Positions 14,643 through 17,868 of a stretch of DNA of 17,868 bases are shown here, one piece after another. The DNA is taken from NCBI GenBank assembly GCA_964502465.1, contig CAZCWX010000376.1:1-17868 (forward strand), written 5' to 3'. This DNA is from CAZCWX01 sp964502465. Its GTDB lineage: Bacteria; Desulfobacterota; Binatia; Bin18. The notes below the pieces were generated by a model. The model was not told the origin of the DNA. It made no database searches and worked only from the letters and a program-made list of their open reading frames with translations. The translations under genes were made by a program, and so were the position numbers. Every line of letters begins with the position of its first letter. Within the stretch, counting starts at the first letter, position 1.

Positions 14643-15410
14643 CTAACCAACAAGGCTATGCCCACCGTCCACAAACAATGTCGAGCCAGTCATGAAGGTA
14701 TTGGCATCCGAAGCAAGAAAGATGATCGCCGGCTTGATCTCTTTGGGATCACCAACTCGTTGCATCGGAATCCGCTCAATGATCCCCTTCCCTCCCTTCG
14801 TCTGCCAAAACTCCTCGTTCATGGGAGTCTCGAAGTAGCCCGGACACAGCGCATTCACGCGAATGTTGTACCGCGCCCATTCGAGTGCGAGCGTACGCGT
14901 AAAAGACACCAGCGCCGTTTTCGTGGCGGCATACGCGCTCATATAACGCGCAACGATCTTCGCGAAGAGTGAGGAGACGTTAATGATGTTCCCCTGTTTC
15001 CGCTTGACCATCTCAGCACCGACATGCTTGGAGCAAAGCACCGGTCCTTTGAGATTGAGGTTCATGTAGCGGTCCCATTCTTCTTCTTGGAGATCGAGAA
15101 TGGGTGTGGTTCCACCGATGCCAGCATTATTGATGAGCACGTCAATTTTGCCAAACTCCGCCATCACCCGTTGGACCATGACTGCAATGTCTGCCTCTTT
15201 GGTGACATCAGCAGCGATACCAATGACGCGTCTAGCGGTCGCCTCGTGGACTTCCCTAGCGACTTTATCTAAGTCGGCCTGCGTGCGGCTGATCAACGCC
15301 AAGTCAGCACCGGCTTCAGCCAACGCGTAGGCCATCTGCTCACCAAGCCCTTTGCTGCCACCAGTAATAACGACGGTTTTGCCTGTCAGATCGAAATAGG
15401 GAAATGTCAT
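14643..15410 (-). CDS. short-chain dehydrogenase/reductase (classical SDR)
   Basis: This 255-residue Rossmann-fold NAD(P)-dependent oxidoreductase has the complete classical set: TGGSKGLG nucleotide loop at residues 16-23, NNAG at 94-97, N118 in MNLNLKG, S147, and Y160/K164 in SAYAATK. The C-terminus FMTGSTLFVDGGHSLVG is also standard. GAGGAG 4 bases before the ATG at 15410 fixes the start; the upstream frame to 15431 has no support. It lies between the acyl-CoA dehydrogenase (104-base gap) and the CoA-transferase (167-base gap) on the same strand. A hydroxyacyl-CoA or alcohol oxidation fits that context, but FabG-like or gluconate-dehydrogenase-like roles cannot be excluded. Confidence 0.93.
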   Translation of the reverse strand: MTFPYFDLTGKTVVITGGSKGLGEQMAYALAEAGADLALISRTQADLDKVAREVHEATARRVIGIAADVTKEADIAVMVQRVMAEFGKIDVLINNAGIGGTTPILDLQEEEWDRYMNLNLKGPVLCSKHVGAEMVKRKQGNIINVSSLFAKIVARYMSAYAATKTALVSFTRTLALEWARYNIRVNALCPGYFETPMNEEFWQTKGGKGIIERIPMQRVGDPKEIKPAIIFLASDANTFMTGSTLFVDGGHSLVG

Positions 15411-15424
15411 AGTTCTCCTCGCAA

Positions 15425-15512
15425 ATGGCATATGGCCTATGGCTCGCTCGCTACGCTCGCTTTATCGCACGAACCTCCTGCCATAAGCTATATGCTATAA
15501 GCCATAAGCTAT
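15425..15512. repeat. ATGGCATATGGC / AAGCTATA word-repeat spacer
   Basis: Two runs of imperfect words lie between the SDR start and the acyl-CoA dehydrogenase stop: TGGCATATGGCCTATGGC (15426-15443) leading into CTCGCTCGCTACGCTCGC, and CCATAAGCTATATGCTATAA with GCCATAAGCTATTC (15481-15514). The second run abuts the stop codon at 15515. The words resemble those on the other side of the dehydrogenase gene (16664-16703). Confidence 0.55.
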
Positions 15513-15514
15513 TC

Positions 15515-16663
15515 TTAACAGCCCAACTGCCGGGCAATCACCATGCGTTGTACCTCGCTCGTGCCTTCGCCGATCGTGAGAATTTTCGAGTCAAGGTAAA
15601 AGCGAGACACCGGGAATTCACGGGTGTAGCCATAGCCCCCGTGGATCTGCACCGCTTCTTCAGCCGCTTTGACGGCGATCTCTGAAGCTACGAGCTTCGC
15701 CATGGCAGCCTCGGTTGCAAAGGGTCTGCCCTGATCACGCAACCAGGCTGCACGGTAGACCATCAGTTTTGCCATTTCCGCTTGTGTGGCCATGTCGGCC
15801 AACTTGAACTGAATCGCCTGGTGCGAGGCCAGCGGTCTGCCAAAAGTCTTGCGCGCCAGCGCATACTTCAGAGACATTTCCAGGCACGCCTCGGCCAACG
15901 ACAGGCCTAATGTTGCCACCGAAATCCGGCCACACTCTAAGGTTTTCAGAAACGCCCGGAATCCAGACCCTTCTTGTCCCAGCAAATTTTCTCGCGGCAC
16001 CCGGACGTTATCAAAAATCTGTTCGCGCGTGTCCACCGTATGCCAGCCGATCTTTTTGTACGGCTTGCCGATGGTGTAGCCGGGCGTACCTTTAGGAATG
16101 ATAATCGCACTATAACGCTTTTTGCCGTCGTCGGTTTTGCCACTGGTTGTGAGAGCAACCAGGCCATAGCTCAACGGTGTCCCGGCGTTAGAAATAAAAC
16201 ACTTCGTACCGTTGATAACCCAGCAGTCTCCATCCAGGTGCGCAGTAGTCTGAATGTTCGCCGCATCAGAGCCAGCTTGCGGTTCAGTCAGACCAAAGGC
16301 ACCCAAGCGCTCGCCACGGGCCAGAGGCGCAAGCCAGGTATACTTCTGTTCTTCAGTACCGAAATGCAAAAACGGCAAAGAACCAATGGTGAGATGCGCT
16401 TGCAGGGTCGTTGCAATCGACTGGTCTACTTTGCCAAGCTCTTCGAGTGCGGCGACCAACGCCATCGTACCAGCGTTCGCGCCGCCAAACTCTTCTGGAA
16501 TCAGTAGCCCCATGAGTTTGAGGTCGGCGAGCTTGCGAAAGACCTCGACTGGGAAGTACTCGGCGTCAAACCACTCATCGGCGTACGGCGCAATTTCCTT
16601 ACGCGCAAAGTCGCGGCACAGGTCTTTCAACATGAGCTGTTCAGCAGTGAGTTCAAAATCCAT
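15515..16663 (-). CDS. acyl-CoA dehydrogenase
   Basis: This 382-residue FAD enzyme introduces the alpha-beta double bond in acyl-CoA esters, passing electrons to ETF. Family marks are in order: MDFELTAEQLMLKDLCRDFA, GLLIPEEFGG, GAFGLTEPQAGSDAANIQT (flavin and substrate contacts), FGRPLASHQAIQFKLADM and IHGGYGYTREFPVSRFYLD. E366 in GEGTSEVQRMVIAR is at the catalytic-base position of short/branched-chain members. The start at 16663 (or 16669, adding MI) is by homology. No Shine-Dalgarno is visible, because the leader consists of ATGGCATAT-type repeats. It is first of a same-strand run with the SDR, CoA-transferase and exported-protein genes, and divergent from an LLM oxidoreductase. Chain-length preference cannot be read with confidence. 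Confidence 0.93.
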   Translation of the reverse strand: MDFELTAEQLMLKDLCRDFARKEIAPYADEWFDAEYFPVEVFRKLADLKLMGLLIPEEFGGANAGTMALVAALEELGKVDQSIATTLQAHLTIGSLPFLHFGTEEQKYTWLAPLARGERLGAFGLTEPQAGSDAANIQTTAHLDGDCWVINGTKCFISNAGTPLSYGLVALTTSGKTDDGKKRYSAIIIPKGTPGYTIGKPYKKIGWHTVDTREQIFDNVRVPRENLLGQEGSGFRAFLKTLECGRISVATLGLSLAEACLEMSLKYALARKTFGRPLASHQAIQFKLADMATQAEMAKLMVYRAAWLRDQGRPFATEAAMAKLVASEIAVKAAEEAVQIHGGYGYTREFPVSRFYLDSKILTIGEGTSEVQRMVIARQLGC

Positions 16664-16802
16664 AATCATGGCATATAGCATATGGTGTATGGCATATGGT
16701 AGAAGCCACAGGCTCTAGCGGGCATCCAGGGGTGGGATTTTAGAATGAGTCGTACTCTTCTTGTATCTTTCTGTTTTCGCTGATAGCTGACGGCTGATAG
16801 CT
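16664..16802. repeat. word repeats in divergent spacer upstream of the acyl-CoA dehydrogenase
   Basis: ATGGCATATAGCATATGG with TGTATGGCATATGGTAG (16668-16703) abuts the acyl-CoA dehydrogenase start. GCTGATAGCTGACGGCTGA with TAGCT (16779-16802) precedes the LLM gene. Between them (16704-16778) I see no feature. The promoters of both divergent genes must lie in this 166-base spacer but are not distinguishable. Confidence 0.55.
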
Positions 16803-16829
16803 CAACGCTTTCACCTTAAGGAGGAAGTA

Positions 16830-17774
16830 ATGCAACGGAAGATTCAATTCGCCCTCTTTCAACCCCAGATGAGTCTGACCTTCCCCATGATTAAAGAACG
16901 CGCCCTGGCCGCAGAGGAACTAGGGTTTCATTCGATCTGGTTTCCCGATCATATGTGGGTGCGGGGTCTGCCACAAGTTGACTATCTCGAATGCTGGACC
17001 TTGATGACTGCCGTGGCGACGGCAACGACAAAGTTGCGCGTTGGCGGGCTTGTACTGTGCAACTCCTACCGCAATCCGGCATTTCTCGCCAAAATGGCGG
17101 CGACGCTCGACAATGTCAGCAATGGCCGGTTGGAGCTAGGACTCGGTGCCGGTTGGATGGACGAAGAATACAAAGCCTATGGCTACGAATTCGGCTCGGG
17201 CGGAGCCCGCGCCAATCAGCTTAAGGAAGGCGTCGAGATCCTCAAGAAGATGTTCACTGAAGACAAAACGACCTACGCGGGCAAGTACTATACGATCACC
17301 GAAGCCTACAATAATCCGAAGCCAGTACAGAAACCCCACCCACCTATCACCATCGGTGCCGTCGCGGAACAGAAAATGCTCAAAATCGTCGCGCAGCATG
17401 CGGACTGGTGGAACTGTCCAGCAGCGATCGCCCACCGGGTAGACCAGAAATGGGCAGTCATTGTCGAAAACTGTAAAGCAATTGGTCGCAATCCTGAGGA
17501 GATCGGGATTTCTGAGCAGGTGGTTGCCGTACTGGGCAAAGACAAGGCCGACTTCGAGGCCAAATACCCGATGGCAAAAAAGACCTTGGGACGGTTGGCA
17601 GATCTCGACAAAACCTCGCTCCGGGGCGATCCAGCTGGTTTCGTTCAAGGCGTCAAAGACAAGAACGCCAAAGGCGTCTCGTTGTTTTGCATGGTGTTCA
17701 GCGACCTCACCCAGGATGACTTTCTGGCGACGCTGCAACTGTTTGCCCAAGAAGTGCTGCCGGCGTTTCGGTAA
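16830..17774 (+). CDS. LLM-class F420-dependent oxidoreductase
   Basis: The 314-residue luciferase-like TIM-barrel protein has IKERALAAEELGFHSIWFPD (helix 1 and strand 2), TTKLRVGGLVLCNSYRNPAF, LDNVSNGRLELGLGAGWMDEEYKAYGYEF and KPHPPITIGAVAEQKMLKIVAQHAD. These elements are typical of F420-dependent members such as methylene-tetrahydromethanopterin-reductase-like or xenobiotic-active reductases. AAGGAGG about 5 bases before the ATG at 16830 sets the start. It is only distantly similar to the other LLM protein in this window (4020-5000). It is divergent from the acyl-CoA dehydrogenase run. Substrate and cofactor are inferred from the family only; F420 use would need biosynthesis genes elsewhere in the genome. 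Confidence 0.88.
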   Translation: MQRKIQFALFQPQMSLTFPMIKERALAAEELGFHSIWFPDHMWVRGLPQVDYLECWTLMTAVATATTKLRVGGLVLCNSYRNPAFLAKMAATLDNVSNGRLELGLGAGWMDEEYKAYGYEFGSGGARANQLKEGVEILKKMFTEDKTTYAGKYYTITEAYNNPKPVQKPHPPITIGAVAEQKMLKIVAQHADWWNCPAAIAHRVDQKWAVIVENCKAIGRNPEEIGISEQVVAVLGKDKADFEAKYPMAKKTLGRLADLDKTSLRGDPAGFVQGVKDKNAKGVSLFCMVFSDLTQDDFLATLQLFAQEVLPAFR

Positions 17775-17833
17775 CATTACGGCCACGGCAAATTACAGTA
17801 GTTTGTATGTGTATGAAGGGGTGATGCTTGGAT

Positions 17834-17868
17834 TCCCTCTCCCCTTGTGGGAGAGGGACAGGGTGAGG
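17834..17868. repeat. hairpin repeat, family B copy 3 (reaches window edge)
   Basis: CCCTCTCCC (17835-17843) and GGGAGAGGG (17849-17857) form a perfect 9-bp stem with loop CTTGT, followed by ACAGGGTGAGG at the window edge. It lies 60 bases after the LLM stop. Its purine-rich edge faces rightward, so a plus-strand gene may begin just beyond the window. Confidence 0.7.

Noticed and set aside
13921..14646. 241-residue plus-strand frame opposite the CoA-transferase
   Set aside because: It overlaps a well-supported minus-strand gene entirely, has no family motif and includes the translated dispersed repeat (LRQAQGDRVNLL).
17136..17786. 216-residue minus-strand frame opposite the second LLM gene
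   Set aside because: Antisense shadow of a clear luciferase-like gene; no motif and no ribosome binding site of note.
14..17868. CRISPR array among the repeats
   Set aside because: No regularly spaced identical repeats with unique spacers; the repeats are isolated palindromes or short imperfect words.

Overview
The window reads as chromosomal DNA from an uncultivated environmental bacterium with moderately high GC. Its mix of luciferase-like (LLM) F420/FMN oxidoreductases, amidohydrolase, acyl-CoA dehydrogenase, CoA-transferase and SDR genes, with long repeat-rich spacers, recalls lineages such as Binatota, Tectomicrobia or other Desulfobacterota-like groups. That is an impression from gene content only; there is no rRNA or marker gene here to settle it. 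No tRNA, rRNA, CRISPR array or intact transposase was recognised, and no gene-free stretch exceeds 300 bases.

Left end (1-1868), all on the minus strand: a decayed defence or restriction island. It holds a chimeric pseudogene joining the front of an SNF2-type helicase to the tail of an Eco57I-like DNA methyltransferase, with a nonsense codon at codon 29. Next comes a cut-off AAA ATPase keeping only its Walker A region, and then a VapB-like antitoxin with a candidate palindromic operator but no visible toxin. The 190 bases upstream of the chimera (1679-1868) hold its ribosome binding site and nothing else recognised.

1869-5000, minus strand: a VOC-fold protein, low-specificity L-threonine aldolase, an Hsp15-like S4 RNA-binding protein and an LLM oxidoreductase. 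5170-6336, plus strand: an M20 amidohydrolase. Just after it is a short fragment of a GT39-type glycosyltransferase that runs into the end of the MFS gene.

6533-9949, minus strand: a likely three-gene unit (amidohydrolase_2, then an SMP-30/gluconolactonase-like hydrolase, then an MFS transporter), divergent from ilvD (10166-11848). A SnoaL-like gene follows with a clear GC hairpin. 12563-16663, minus strand: acyl-CoA dehydrogenase, SDR, CoA-transferase/hydrolase and an exported small protein, plausibly one transcript for carboxylic-acid activation and oxidation. Divergent from it is a second LLM oxidoreductase (16830-17774).

The spacers carry most of the unexplained structure. There is a 96-bp repeat just after two stop codons, a CCCTCTCC/GGGAGAG hairpin family whose purine-rich edge serves as ribosome binding site for at least two genes, a CTTCGACAGGCTCAGG family, and clusters of imperfect 7-10 bp word repeats. 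I found no intact new system. The strongest second-look items are the broken helicase-methyltransferase fusion and the repeats placed at gene starts and ends.
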